A stretch of DNA of 64,000 nt from the NCBI GenBank assembly GCA_963510375.1, contig CAUPES010000005.1, positions 40,332 through 104,331 of the forward strand. The letters run 5' to 3'. Shown in pieces: positions 44,042-53,700 of the stretch. The position numbers and the translations under genes were made by a program. This stretch comes from Fastidiosipila sp963510375. Its GTDB lineage: Bacteria; Bacillota; Clostridia; Saccharofermentanales; Fastidiosipilaceae. Under the pieces are notes generated by a model. The model worked only from the letters and a program-made list of their open reading frames with translations, had not been told where the DNA came from and ran no database searches. How positions within the stretch are numbered: the first letter of the stretch is position 1; each line of letters starts with the position of its first letter.

Positions 44042-45256
44042 ATGTTAATTTTGGTTGTTAATGCGGGAAGTTCTTCTTTGAAATTCCAGCTGCTAAATCC
44101 ACAAACTGAGAAAATATACGCAAGAGGTCTTTGTGATCGCATAAATATAGGCGGAGTATTTAAATATATAAATTGTCTTACAGAAGAAGAATTTACAAAG
44201 AATGAACCTCTTGCATCTCATCAAGAAGCAATGGAATTGGTTTTGCGAACTCTAGTTTCACCTGAGCATGGTGTAATTGAATCAATGGATGAAGTTCAAG
44301 CTATTGGACACAGGGTTGTTCATGGTGGTGAAAGTATGAGAAAAGCTGTCCTTATAGATGAAGAAGTTGAGGAAGTTATTAAGCGAATAATACCATTGGC
44401 TCCTCTGCATAATGCGGCAGCTCTTGCTGGTATCAAAGCTTGTGAAAAGGTAATGCCTGATAAACCTATGGTTGCAGTATTCGATACAGCTTTTCATTCA
44501 AGTATGCCAGATTATACTTATACCTATGCATTACCATATGAATTTTACGAAAATTATCATGTAAGAAGATATGGATTTCACGGAACTTCGCACGATCACG
44601 TAAGTACCTTAGCTGCCGAAGCTATTGGTAAGAAACGTGAAGACTTGAACATTATTACTTGTCACTTAGGAAATGGTTCTTCTTTAGCAGCTATTAAACA
44701 TGGAGAAGTTCTTGATACCTCAATGGGCATGACTCCGGTTTCAGGTGTACCTATGGGAACTAGAACAGGTGATATGGATCCGGCTGTTGTGAAATATCTA
44801 ATTGATAATAATCATGACTTGACCTTAGAGAAATTAGATAAAATTTTTAACAAAGGTTCAGGTGTATTGGGTATTTCTGGAATTAGTTCTGATTTTAGAG
44901 ATTTGTATGATGCAATTGAATTTGGAAACGACAGAGCGAGACTTGCAGTAGAGGTTTTTGCATACCAGGTGAAAAAATACATTGGTGCGTTTATGGCAGT
45001 GCTAGGTGATTTGGACCTAATTGTTTTCACAGCAGGTGTTGGTGAGAATGCTCCTAGAGTTAGAAGAGATGTTTTGTCAGGATTAGAAAAATTTGGGATT
45101 GAATTAGATCCACAAAGAAATGTAAGTTCAGTACCCGGTCAAATTAATGAAATATCTAAAGAAGGTTCAAAAGTTAAAGTTATGGTAGTGCCAACTAATG
45201 AAGAGTTGGAAATTGCTCTTAAGACTTATAATTTGGTAAAATCTTTGTATGAGTAA
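44042..45256 (+). CDS. ackA: Acetate kinase
   Basis: A 404-residue ASKHA-fold kinase that turns acetyl phosphate and ADP into acetate and ATP. It shows VVNAGSSSLKF at the N-terminus, GHRVVHGGE, HLGNGSSLAAI and GTRTGDMDP, all diagnostic. Length is normal. GAGGATCAACT precedes the ATG. The MarR-type regulator gene starts 8 bases before the ackA stop, so the two are translationally coupled. Confidence 0.97.
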   Translation: MLILVVNAGSSSLKFQLLNPQTEKIYARGLCDRINIGGVFKYINCLTEEEFTKNEPLASHQEAMELVLRTLVSPEHGVIESMDEVQAIGHRVVHGGESMRKAVLIDEEVEEVIKRIIPLAPLHNAAALAGIKACEKVMPDKPMVAVFDTAFHSSMPDYTYTYALPYEFYENYHVRRYGFHGTSHDHVSTLAAEAIGKKREDLNIITCHLGNGSSLAAIKHGEVLDTSMGMTPVSGVPMGTRTGDMDPAVVKYLIDNNHDLTLEKLDKIFNKGSGVLGISGISSDFRDLYDAIEFGNDRARLAVEVFAYQVKKYIGAFMAVLGDLDLIVFTAGVGENAPRVRRDVLSGLEKFGIELDPQRNVSSVPGQINEISKEGSKVKVMVVPTNEELEIALKTYNLVKSLYE

Positions 45257-45785
45257 AATTGAAACTTTATTGCTAGAAAAATTAACTGGTGTAATTGATA
45301 TTATTGTCAGGACAGAAGAAGAAGCCTTGGCAATGGGAGATTTTAATGATATCTCACGAACCGAAATGCAGACTCTAATTGCTATTGGTCCATATGATAA
45401 ATTAAGTATGAGTGCAGTGGCTGAAAAAGTAGGTATTACTGCAGGTACTTTGACTGTCCAGATTAAAAAGCTGCGTAAAAAAGGCTATGTAGACAAGACT
45501 AAGAACAAAGAGGACAAGCGTATTAGTGAACTTAGTCTCACTAGAAAAGGTAAGATTGCAGTTCGTTTACATCAACGCTCAATTCGGGTTGTGCTGAGTG
45601 CTATAACTGAACCACTTACTGAAGAACAAACAGAGTTTATGGCAGAAATCATGGATAAGGTTTATGAGTACATGCTTCAAACTTACCAAGAATATAAGGG
45701 TAAAGAAAGAGAACGAAGTGTGGAAAACAAAGACAAAACAAAAGTCACGAATAACTTGAATGACAAAAAAGACGAAAATCATTAA
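45249..45785 (+). CDS. MarR family transcriptional regulator
   Basis: A 178-residue winged-helix protein. The MarR core occupies about residues 5-145, with the recognition helix around VGITAGTLTVQIKKL and the wing around VDKTKNKEDKRISELSLTRKG. The last 30 residues are a charged tail. It overlaps ackA by 8 bases and acp follows after 13 bases. In Firmicutes the MarR protein FabT controls fatty acid genes and is often encoded beside acp, so this could be a lipid regulator; that is inference from position. No FabT-type operator was identified with confidence. Confidence 0.88.
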   Translation: MSKIETLLLEKLTGVIDIIVRTEEEALAMGDFNDISRTEMQTLIAIGPYDKLSMSAVAEKVGITAGTLTVQIKKLRKKGYVDKTKNKEDKRISELSLTRKGKIAVRLHQRSIRVVLSAITEPLTEEQTEFMAEIMDKVYEYMLQTYQEYKGKERERSVENKDKTKVTNNLNDKKDENH

Positions 45786-45798
45786 CAAGGTGAATGAT

Positions 45799-46062
45799 AT
45801 GAATTCAGATTTTTCTTTTGAAGACATTATTAATATAGTAAAAAAATCAATTACCAAAGTAAGTCATTTGAAATATGACGCAATCTCACTTGAGGATAAA
45901 TTGTCTGAAAATCTAGAGCTTGATTCTTTGAGTTTAATAGAATTAGTTGTTGATCTAGAAACCTATTTTGAATTAAGAATAGCTGAAGAGGACTTAGATG
46001 ACATTATTACGGTAGAAGATGCGTGTAGATTAATTGAGTCTAAACTAAAAGACTTAAATTAA
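45799..46062 (+). CDS. acpP: Acyl carrier protein
   Basis: An 87-residue acidic helical ACP. The phosphopantetheine site is Ser43 in ELDSLSLIEL, a slightly divergent form of the usual ADSLDTVEL. Start at ATG 45799, where AAGGTGA lies 5 bases upstream; an in-frame ATG at 45760 would add 13 basic residues and lacks a site. It could serve fatty acid synthesis or a specialised acyl pathway. The divergent Ser motif and location away from fab genes leave that open. Confidence 0.85.
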   Translation: MNSDFSFEDIINIVKKSITKVSHLKYDAISLEDKLSENLELDSLSLIELVVDLETYFELRIAEEDLDDIITVEDACRLIESKLKDLN

Positions 46063-46080
46063 TTGTTTACGAAAGAATAA

Positions 46081-46170
46081 AAGTGATATTTGTTTATTAA
46101 TGAGTTATTAATGAATTTTCTCATTAAAATGTAGGGAAATACTTACACAAATATCACTTCTTTATTTTGT
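46081..46170. terminator. Nested hairpin terminator between acp and plsC
   Basis: Outer 13-base perfect stem AAGTGATATTTGT (46081-46093) with its complement (46147-46159), and inside it an eight-base stem TTAATGAG (46097-46104) with CTCATTAA (46120-46127). A T-rich tract follows on the plus strand. It separates two convergent genes and probably ends both transcripts. Confidence 0.72.
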
Positions 46171-46183
46171 AATTTATTTGTTT

Positions 46184-47044
46184 TTAATTATCGCTATTGT
46201 CGTTTTCGGAATCTGCCTCTGCACGACGCTGCTCACGACGTTTTTGTCTTGCTGCTAATTTTTGCATATATTCTAAATTTTCATGCTCGTAGACTCTAGG
46301 GATTTCTTTATTGTTATACATGTAGTGTAACCAATCAGAGAGAGCTTGATTCATTTCTTTTGAATTAGAATAATCACTTGGATAAATTGGTTTACCATAA
46401 GTTAAGATTAATCGTTTTCGTTTCATAAATCCCTGGAATGGGCGAGGCCACTTCATATGACGACTGAAGATCTCATAACCACCATCAATAAATACTGGAA
46501 CTATAGGTACTTCAGCTTTACTTGCGATAAAAGAAGTGCCTCCTTTGATTATTCCTAACTTACCATCAGCAGTTCTTGTACCTTCAGGGTGGATTAACAA
46601 AATATTGTCATTTTTTAACTCTTTGATACAAACCATTAAAGATTGTCTAGCACTACCTCCACGATCTATAGGAATTCCACGGCCAACTCGCATAATTAAC
46701 TTGCCAAACCAGCCTCTTGATTCACCTAATTCTTTAGCAGCTAAAGAACAAAATTTATCGAAGTGATGTTTAGGTAAGCCCATAGCCGCAATTAAACCAT
46801 CTACATAAGTTTCGTGGTTAGGTGCTATTATATAAGGAGCATCTTTAGGAAGATTTTCTGTACCACGAACTTCAAATTTAGTAATACTTTTGATCAACAG
46901 ACTTCCTATATGATATCCTAGCTTTCCTGCCCAATTTCTCTCAGTAGGCTCAGGTAAAGCGTCTATCTCAGCATTATTAGTTTGAATTTTTATTTCTGTA
47001 TCAGGTTTTATCTTATTTTCAATATTGTCATTATTGTTTTGCAT
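46184..47044 (-). CDS. plsC: 1-acyl-sn-glycerol-3-phosphate acyltransferase
   Basis: A 286-residue PlsC-type acyltransferase that makes phosphatidic acid. The HX4D motif is His77 to Asp82 in NHETYVD, and PEGTR follows at 153-157. It has a polar 35-residue N-terminus, and a basic and acidic C-terminal tail. Start taken at ATG 47044; an in-frame TTG at 47056 would add four residues, and neither has a good Shine-Dalgarno. It lies convergent with acp, whose product could supply the acyl groups. Confidence 0.92.
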   Translation of the reverse strand: MQNNNDNIENKIKPDTEIKIQTNNAEIDALPEPTERNWAGKLGYHIGSLLIKSITKFEVRGTENLPKDAPYIIAPNHETYVDGLIAAMGLPKHHFDKFCSLAAKELGESRGWFGKLIMRVGRGIPIDRGGSARQSLMVCIKELKNDNILLIHPEGTRTADGKLGIIKGGTSFIASKAEVPIVPVFIDGGYEIFSRHMKWPRPFQGFMKRKRLILTYGKPIYPSDYSNSKEMNQALSDWLHYMYNNKEIPRVYEHENLEYMQKLAARQKRREQRRAEADSENDNSDN

Positions 47045-47254
47045 ATGTATCTTCAATCCGCCAATCTAAATATATATACTTGTAATTTGCTTTTTAATTT
47101 TGGCATTAATTTTTTGTTGTATATTGTTATTATTTCTCATATTTTGTCACTATATCTCAATGTGCAAAAATACTAATATAGATTAGAATAATACCATATG
47201 GAACTTTTGTAAAAGTAATAATATTTTTAACAAAGTGATTTTGAGGTGAATGAC

Positions 47255-50200
47255 TTGCAGATTATATATTCGGAAAATAGGAGAAGCTTAGCTAAATACA
47301 TGCGAGCTGATATTTGGCAGCATCACAAGGAGGAAGCTTTTAGTAGAGGTTTTTTAATTGTGCCAGAAACACTTAAGGCTAATATGGAAAGATCATATTT
47401 CTCAGAAGATGCTGAGCGTAGTCTAATGCTTGAGGAAATCTTGAGCTTTAGAAGGTTTGCTTTGCGAATAGCAGAGCTTGCTGGTGGTGCTGGTTATAGT
47501 GTGGTCAATCCAGCTTTAGAAATACATTTGTTAGCTCAAGCCATACAGGAACTAGAAGATGAGTTACAAGAATATGTAAGTCTACAAAATAAACCTAATT
47601 ATCTAAGTAGAATAATTGATACTATAGGTGATCTTTGGCGATATCAAATTAAAGCAACAGAGATTCAAGAGATTGCCAAGATTACAGCTGAGAATGGTGA
47701 TTTGAACATATCTAAAAAATTACATGATTTAGCGTTAATTATGGAAAGGTTCGGAGATAAGTTAAAATCAGAGAATTTTATGCCGGGCGATTTATTAATA
47801 GATAGTTTAGACAAAAATTTGAAGCTTTTATTAGAACAACTTGAAGCTGTTGATTATAATTACAAAAATTTAAATTTCCCATGGGCGCAGTATGAGTTTT
47901 TACAAGAAACAACTATTTGGATACATGGCTTCGGTATAAGTAGAAGTTTTACTCCGCAAGAGTTTTCTATTTTAAACTCTCTAGAAAAATTAGTTAAAGA
48001 GGTAATTATTTCTGCGGAGGCTGATCTTGTACCTGAAGATAGTTCGCAAGTGGAAACAGGTAAAAGACAGTTCGTTGCTGGTAGGCAGTTAATCTTTAGT
48101 CTTATCAACAATTACAAAAATACTAAAATACTAAAACTTGAAGATAAACAAATTCAGCCAGAATACGAATTTCATGCATTTGATAAAGAGCAAAGAGAAG
48201 CAAGATATATAGCGGGAAGAGTTAAGGATTTACTATTTACGGAAGCAAATTTAAGGCCAGAACAAATTGGTATTGCCTTAGCTAGTAATAAACAGATGCT
48301 TAATCTCAAGTTAGCTTTAGAAGAATTGGAAATCCCATTTTATGCGGCTGATGTTGATAATGTTGAATATAAACATTTAAGTGGTTTCTTGCGAGCTTTA
48401 ATCGAGTTAATTAAATATCCAGATGATATTGAAAATGTAATTAAATATATTAAACAACCATATGTTGGTTTAACTCCAGATGAACAGGATGAATTAATAG
48501 AGTTTTACAGATCTAGAGGTTTTAGAGGATTTGATGCCTTTGAGGCAAGTAAATATAGTAAGAATTTTAATCCTGGAATTCTAGAGTTTTCGGAATTATC
48601 TAGTGATGAGGAAGCGGAGGATGATACAGCTCAAGATATAGATAATTACGATGATAATGGAGATGGTAGTGAATTAAGAGGCAATCTAGTAGAGCAGAAA
48701 CCGGAAATCTTTGAGTTAGCAAAAAGAGCACTGCTAGAGCCTAAATTATTGCTAGAAAAGTTAAAACAAGCTGTAACTTTGAAAGAGTATAGCCAAAATT
48801 TATTGGACTTTATACGTTCAATTAAATTGACCAATAAAGTTAGAATTAAAGTTGAAGAGTTAGAAAAAGCGGAATTTATTAATGAAGCGGAGGTTGAAGT
48901 TAAGGTTTGGAAAGCTTTAGTTAAAACTTTGTCAGACTTTATGCAAATTGAATCTGAGACAAAACTAAGTGTAGAAGAATTTATTTTTTATCTACAATTA
49001 AGTTTGAGTGAAAGTAATAAGAATAGGATTCCTGCAAATGGCAATCAAGTAATTCTTGGTAGCTTTAAACAACTGGCAACTGAAGAGCTAGATGTTATCT
49101 TTATGGTATCAGCAGATAATAGCAATATACCTCAGAGAAGCAGAAAAAATTCTCTTCTGAATTCAATAGATAGATTGAAAATAAATCCCTATTTAGAAGA
49201 ACCTTTACCAGAATTAGACGAGCAATTATTGAACGTCAATGTTTCTGATTTTTATGCTCTGCTCAATTTTCCTAGCAAAATTATTATTTCTTACACTGGA
49301 GGAAAAGGGGAAGAAGCTAGTATTTTAAACAACTTTAGAGTATCTCTTGGTAACAAACTAATAGAACATGAAGGACCATTGAGTTTTGGTGACCTAAGTT
49401 TGTCATTACCAGAGCGTGCATATACTAAACTTAAATTAATGAATAATTATGCTGGTTTGCAAGATTATGAAGAAAGTATAGTTGCAGCACTAAATGCTTA
49501 TATTGATGAGAATCATCAAGAATTAAATGAATTATGGAAATCTGATAGTTACGGTAGAGAAATGCAAAAAGATGGGACTCTACATATTAATAGTGCTTTA
49601 GTTGAAAGAGCTCTTGGAAGCAATCCATTATGGTCTATTTCACGATTAGAGAAGTATATGAAGAATCCTTTTGCGTTCTTTGTTGAATACTTACTGCAAT
49701 TAAAATCTAAGAACTATTATAAGCCGGAGAGCTCAGGCTTTGGAACCTTGGTGCATAAGGTAATGGAAATAAGCCAAAGAACCTGGCAAAAGATTTTAGA
49801 AGATTCTATAGATGCAATGAGTAGAGATTTGAGTTTAAAAGAAATTTTAGATCAGACTGATGATGAATTGATTGCTAAATATTTGCTGGAGGCAGCACTT
49901 GAAGATGAGAGCTTGAAGTTATATTTTATGCCAGGTGATGCTTATGTTTCTAGGTTTAAAGCTCATTTAACAGCTCTTCAAGGTTCAATTGCTCAAGTTA
50001 GAGAATTAATTGAAAATGATATCACTTGGGAGCCTAAATACAGTGAGTGGAGTTTCGGAAAAGACGATAAGACTTTTGCTTTGAAACTTGAAAATGGAGA
50101 TATGCTTTATATTCGAGGTTTTGCCGATAGAGTGGATATAAGTACAAAAGAACAACAATTTAGAATTATTGACTACAAGACTGGAAACAAAACAGTATCT

Positions 50201-50731
50201 TATCCGAATCTTTATTATGGCTTTGATTTACAATTGCCAGTGTATTTAGCAGCATATGAAGCACTAAATATACCGTATATTGCCGTTGACGCTGCTTATG
50301 CAGTTGTACAAAACTTTAAGAAAAATTATACAGATCAAGCAGTTGTTTCTATAGACGATTTTATCAAAGAGTATCTAAAACAATTCAAGCTAAGAAATCT
50401 GGCACTGGAATCAGAAACACTACACAAGTTGATGAATCATAGTTTAGAAAAAGTTAGAGAAATAGCTCAAATGATAAATTCCGGAGAATTTTCTTCTGCA
50501 CCAAAAACTAGTGATAAATACCAAGACCCAAGTAGATTCTGCGATTATAGAGCCATGGCTCAATTAGATAGAGGATATATCAGGACAGAAATCCTGACAA
50601 GTTTAGATGATGTTGTAAGAGAGTATGATCCTGAAATTGTGGAAACATTTGGTAGTAGAAATAATTTGAAAAAGAATAGTTTCATTTATTTAATGGAAAA
50701 ACAGGAAAATAAAGATTTAAACGGCAAATAA
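47255..50731 (+). CDS. addB: AddB/RexB-type subunit of the double-strand-break helicase-nuclease
   Basis: About 1158 residues, the partner of AddA in the RecBCD-like enzyme. Start chosen at TTG 47255, with GAGGTG 5-6 bases upstream; an in-frame GTG at 47246 is the alternative. The N-terminus lacks the Walker A motif of Bacillus AddB and reads more like RexB. The C-terminal nuclease is intact, with DRVD (Asp958, Asp961) and DYK (Asp973, Lys975). The four cysteines that hold the AddB iron-sulfur cluster are not there: the only cysteine in the protein is Cys1096, and the first expected position is Asn804 in KNPFAFF. The middle has an acidic low-complexity insertion near residues 445-475. Confidence 0.93.
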   Translation: MQIIYSENRRSLAKYMRADIWQHHKEEAFSRGFLIVPETLKANMERSYFSEDAERSLMLEEILSFRRFALRIAELAGGAGYSVVNPALEIHLLAQAIQELEDELQEYVSLQNKPNYLSRIIDTIGDLWRYQIKATEIQEIAKITAENGDLNISKKLHDLALIMERFGDKLKSENFMPGDLLIDSLDKNLKLLLEQLEAVDYNYKNLNFPWAQYEFLQETTIWIHGFGISRSFTPQEFSILNSLEKLVKEVIISAEADLVPEDSSQVETGKRQFVAGRQLIFSLINNYKNTKILKLEDKQIQPEYEFHAFDKEQREARYIAGRVKDLLFTEANLRPEQIGIALASNKQMLNLKLALEELEIPFYAADVDNVEYKHLSGFLRALIELIKYPDDIENVIKYIKQPYVGLTPDEQDELIEFYRSRGFRGFDAFEASKYSKNFNPGILEFSELSSDEEAEDDTAQDIDNYDDNGDGSELRGNLVEQKPEIFELAKRALLEPKLLLEKLKQAVTLKEYSQNLLDFIRSIKLTNKVRIKVEELEKAEFINEAEVEVKVWKALVKTLSDFMQIESETKLSVEEFIFYLQLSLSESNKNRIPANGNQVILGSFKQLATEELDVIFMVSADNSNIPQRSRKNSLLNSIDRLKINPYLEEPLPELDEQLLNVNVSDFYALLNFPSKIIISYTGGKGEEASILNNFRVSLGNKLIEHEGPLSFGDLSLSLPERAYTKLKLMNNYAGLQDYEESIVAALNAYIDENHQELNELWKSDSYGREMQKDGTLHINSALVERALGSNPLWSISRLEKYMKNPFAFFVEYLLQLKSKNYYKPESSGFGTLVHKVMEISQRTWQKILEDSIDAMSRDLSLKEILDQTDDELIAKYLLEAALEDESLKLYFMPGDAYVSRFKAHLTALQGSIAQVRELIENDITWEPKYSEWSFGKDDKTFALKLENGDMLYIRGFADRVDISTKEQQFRIIDYKTGNKTVSYPNLYYGFDLQLPVYLAAYEALNIPYIAVDAAYAVVQNFKKNYTDQAVVSIDDFIKEYLKQFKLRNLALESETLHKLMNHSLEKVREIAQMINSGEFSSAPKTSDKYQDPSRFCDYRAMAQLDRGYIRTEILTSLDDVVREYDPEIVETFGSRNNLKKNSFIYLMEKQENKDLNGK

Positions 50732-50753
50732 ATACAAATTTAAAGTGGTGAAT

Positions 50754-53700
50754 ATGAAAACAGAGTTAGAAAATAAATTAAAAAGCTTTAAAGCAAGTCC
50801 AGAACAACAACAGATAATTGATGCTAAGACAGGAAATATATTAGTATCAGCTGCAGCAGGTTCAGGAAAAACTGGTGTTATGACTGAGAGAGTGAGCCAA
50901 AGGGTTCTTAAGGGAGAATTAGATCTTAGAAAAGTTCTTATATTGACTTTTACAAATGCTGCCAGTAATAACATGTCTAATAAAATTTCCCAGAAACTAA
51001 GTGATCTTGCTAAAGCTGCAAAAACTAATGGAGAAATTACTTTATATGATAGATTAGAAACTCAAGTTTCATACTTACCAGCTGCACATATTGAAACAAT
51101 TCATTCATTCTGTTTATCATTGCTAAAACTTTTTCCAGAAGAGGTGAAGAGTATTGATGATGATTCCATTCTGGCACCTAACTTTGTAACGGCAGATGAA
51201 CAGCTAACTAAAGATTTATTGGATGAAGCAGTTGCTAGAGTGTTCAATGATTTTTACATAGAGCTGGAAGAATTACAGTCTGAGACAAAAAACAAAAAAC
51301 GCTTGGATACAGGTCTAATGCTTATAGCAGCATATTCAGCTGGTAAAGATGATGAAGAATTACGTAAGCTTGTTTTGTCAGTTTTTAATTACTTAAGAGG
51401 TTTGCCAGACTATGATAAGCAGTTGAAGCAGGCAATAAATGAATTAAAAATTAATGCTAAAGATTTTGCAAATAGTCCACATATAGATTATCTATTTGAT
51501 GAACTAGAATTAAGAGCTAAAGCTGCAGAGTTAGCAATTCCAGACTTGGAGAGACGTCTTGATGGAGTTAGTTTAGAGTTTGCCGGCAAAACAGCAAAAA
51601 CTTCACATGCAGAATATGTAGATACTTATACATCTTTATTTGAGATTACTCGTGAAATTAATTCCTTAATTGATCAAAAAGACAAATTTTATGCAGGTAA
51701 ATTGTGGAATAAAATTTTTGAGTTGAAGTCTAAAGTTAATTTTATAAAACCACGCAAAAGTCCTTGGAAAGAATGCGAACGCTTGGGACTTAATGGTAGT
51801 GAAGATATTTCTTCGTATGAGAAAGAAGTGCAAAAAATTGCTAAGGCTGAGATAAAAAATGACTTTATAGATATTTTAGTGTCTGAATTTAGTGATTTGC
51901 TTTATTATCTTGGTGTTGAGGGGTCACAGAATTTAGAAAATTCATGTAAATTTAGTGCCAAAGTAGTCTGGACAAAAACGATTGCTGAAATTAATTCAGA
52001 ACAAGAAAGAATGCTTGCAGTATTAGAACTTTTCTTTGATCTGGTACTTAAATTGGATAAAGAATATCAAAAGTTAAAAACAAAAAGGAATGTTGTAGAT
52101 TTCTCAGATTATGAGCATTATGCTTTGCAAATTGTTAGAAGTGAAGTTGGTAGAGAATACTGTCAAAAACAATTTAAAGAAGTTTATATAGATGAATATC
52201 AAGACACAAGTTCATTAGAAGAAGCAATACTACAAGAGATTTCACCTAATAATACATTCATGGTCGGTGATGTTAAACAAAGTATTTATAGATTTAGAAA
52301 TGCTAAACCAGAGATTTTTTTGGAAAAATCTAAAAAATTCCAAGATGAAGTTGGTGGATCCTTCTATCAACTAAGCCAAAACTTTAGGAGTCAATCTGGT
52401 ATCTTAGCAGGAATTAATTCTGTGTTTAGCAAACTAATGACGCCTGAGTTTACAAATATTGATTATCAAAATGGTCATCAAATGAATTATTTCGAATGCA
52501 ACAATAACTTTGATCAGAGAATTGAAGTGATGCTGGATTGTAGATCTGAAAATGATATAAGTTATCATTTACCAGATGGCAATTTATCAGGTGTTTTGCA
52601 AGATATTAGCAAGGCTAGACTCAATCCATATCAATCTAGATTATGGGCAGAAAGTGAAAAAGAAGAGAAGAATGCTTTCCATATTATTTCGGAAGTCCTT
52701 AGGCTGCATAGGGAAGAGGGAGTAGAGTTTAAGGATATAGCAATTTTGAGTAGGGGTAATAGTAAAGCGGATTATATGGCAAAACTTTTACAACAGATTG
52801 GTGTGCCTAGCAATAGATATCCTTCCTTGTCAATAAATGCTGATTATATCCTGCAAAACCAAGTAGCTCTTCTACAGTGTTTAGATAATGCTCAAACAGA
52901 CATACCTTTAGCGACTGTGATGCTTAGCTATTTAGTTCAAGCACCTTTTACTGAGACAGAACTTCTACAAATTAGAATTTACCAAAAAGAAAACCGTGAG
53001 CGAGGGAATTTTAAAGCAGCAATTCAATTTTTAGCAGAAGCTAGCTTAAGTGAAAATCATGAGTTTTATTCATTGCAATGCAAGGTCCAGAAGTTTTTAG
53101 AGGAGCTTAATAAGTGGCGGCTAAGAAGTGTAGAGGTGTCTGTAAGTACTTTACTGCAAGAAATATGGAATAGTAATAATTACTTAGAAAAAGCAGCTAA
53201 ATATGATGGCGAATTGGCAGTTTTGAGCTTAGAGGAATTTTTGACCAAGATAGAAAATCTTGAAAATAGTGAATATGAGAGTTTGCGTGAAATAGTCCTA
53301 GCTTTGGAAAATGAAGTAGAGAATGACCTTAAACCAAGTAGTGAGAATAATATGTCTGCTGATGCTGTAAATGTACTTACGTTTCATAAGTCTAAAGGTC
53401 TTGAGTTTGATTACGTCTTTATCTATGACCTAGATAAGTCACTTAACAATAAGGATCAACAAGACAAGATTTTTATGAGTGAAGAGTTAGGCATAGCTTA
53501 TAACATAGCTGAGTACAGTAATTATGGTGTTAGAACATTTCCAAGTCATTTACGTTTGGCGATGGAAGAGAATGAGCAGCGCAGATTTTTGACGGAAGAG
53601 ATATGTTTATTCTATGTAGCGATGAGTAGAGCAAAAGAGAAATTATACCTTTGTGCAAATATTGATTTAACTAGTGATTATCTTAAATTAAATACACTTC

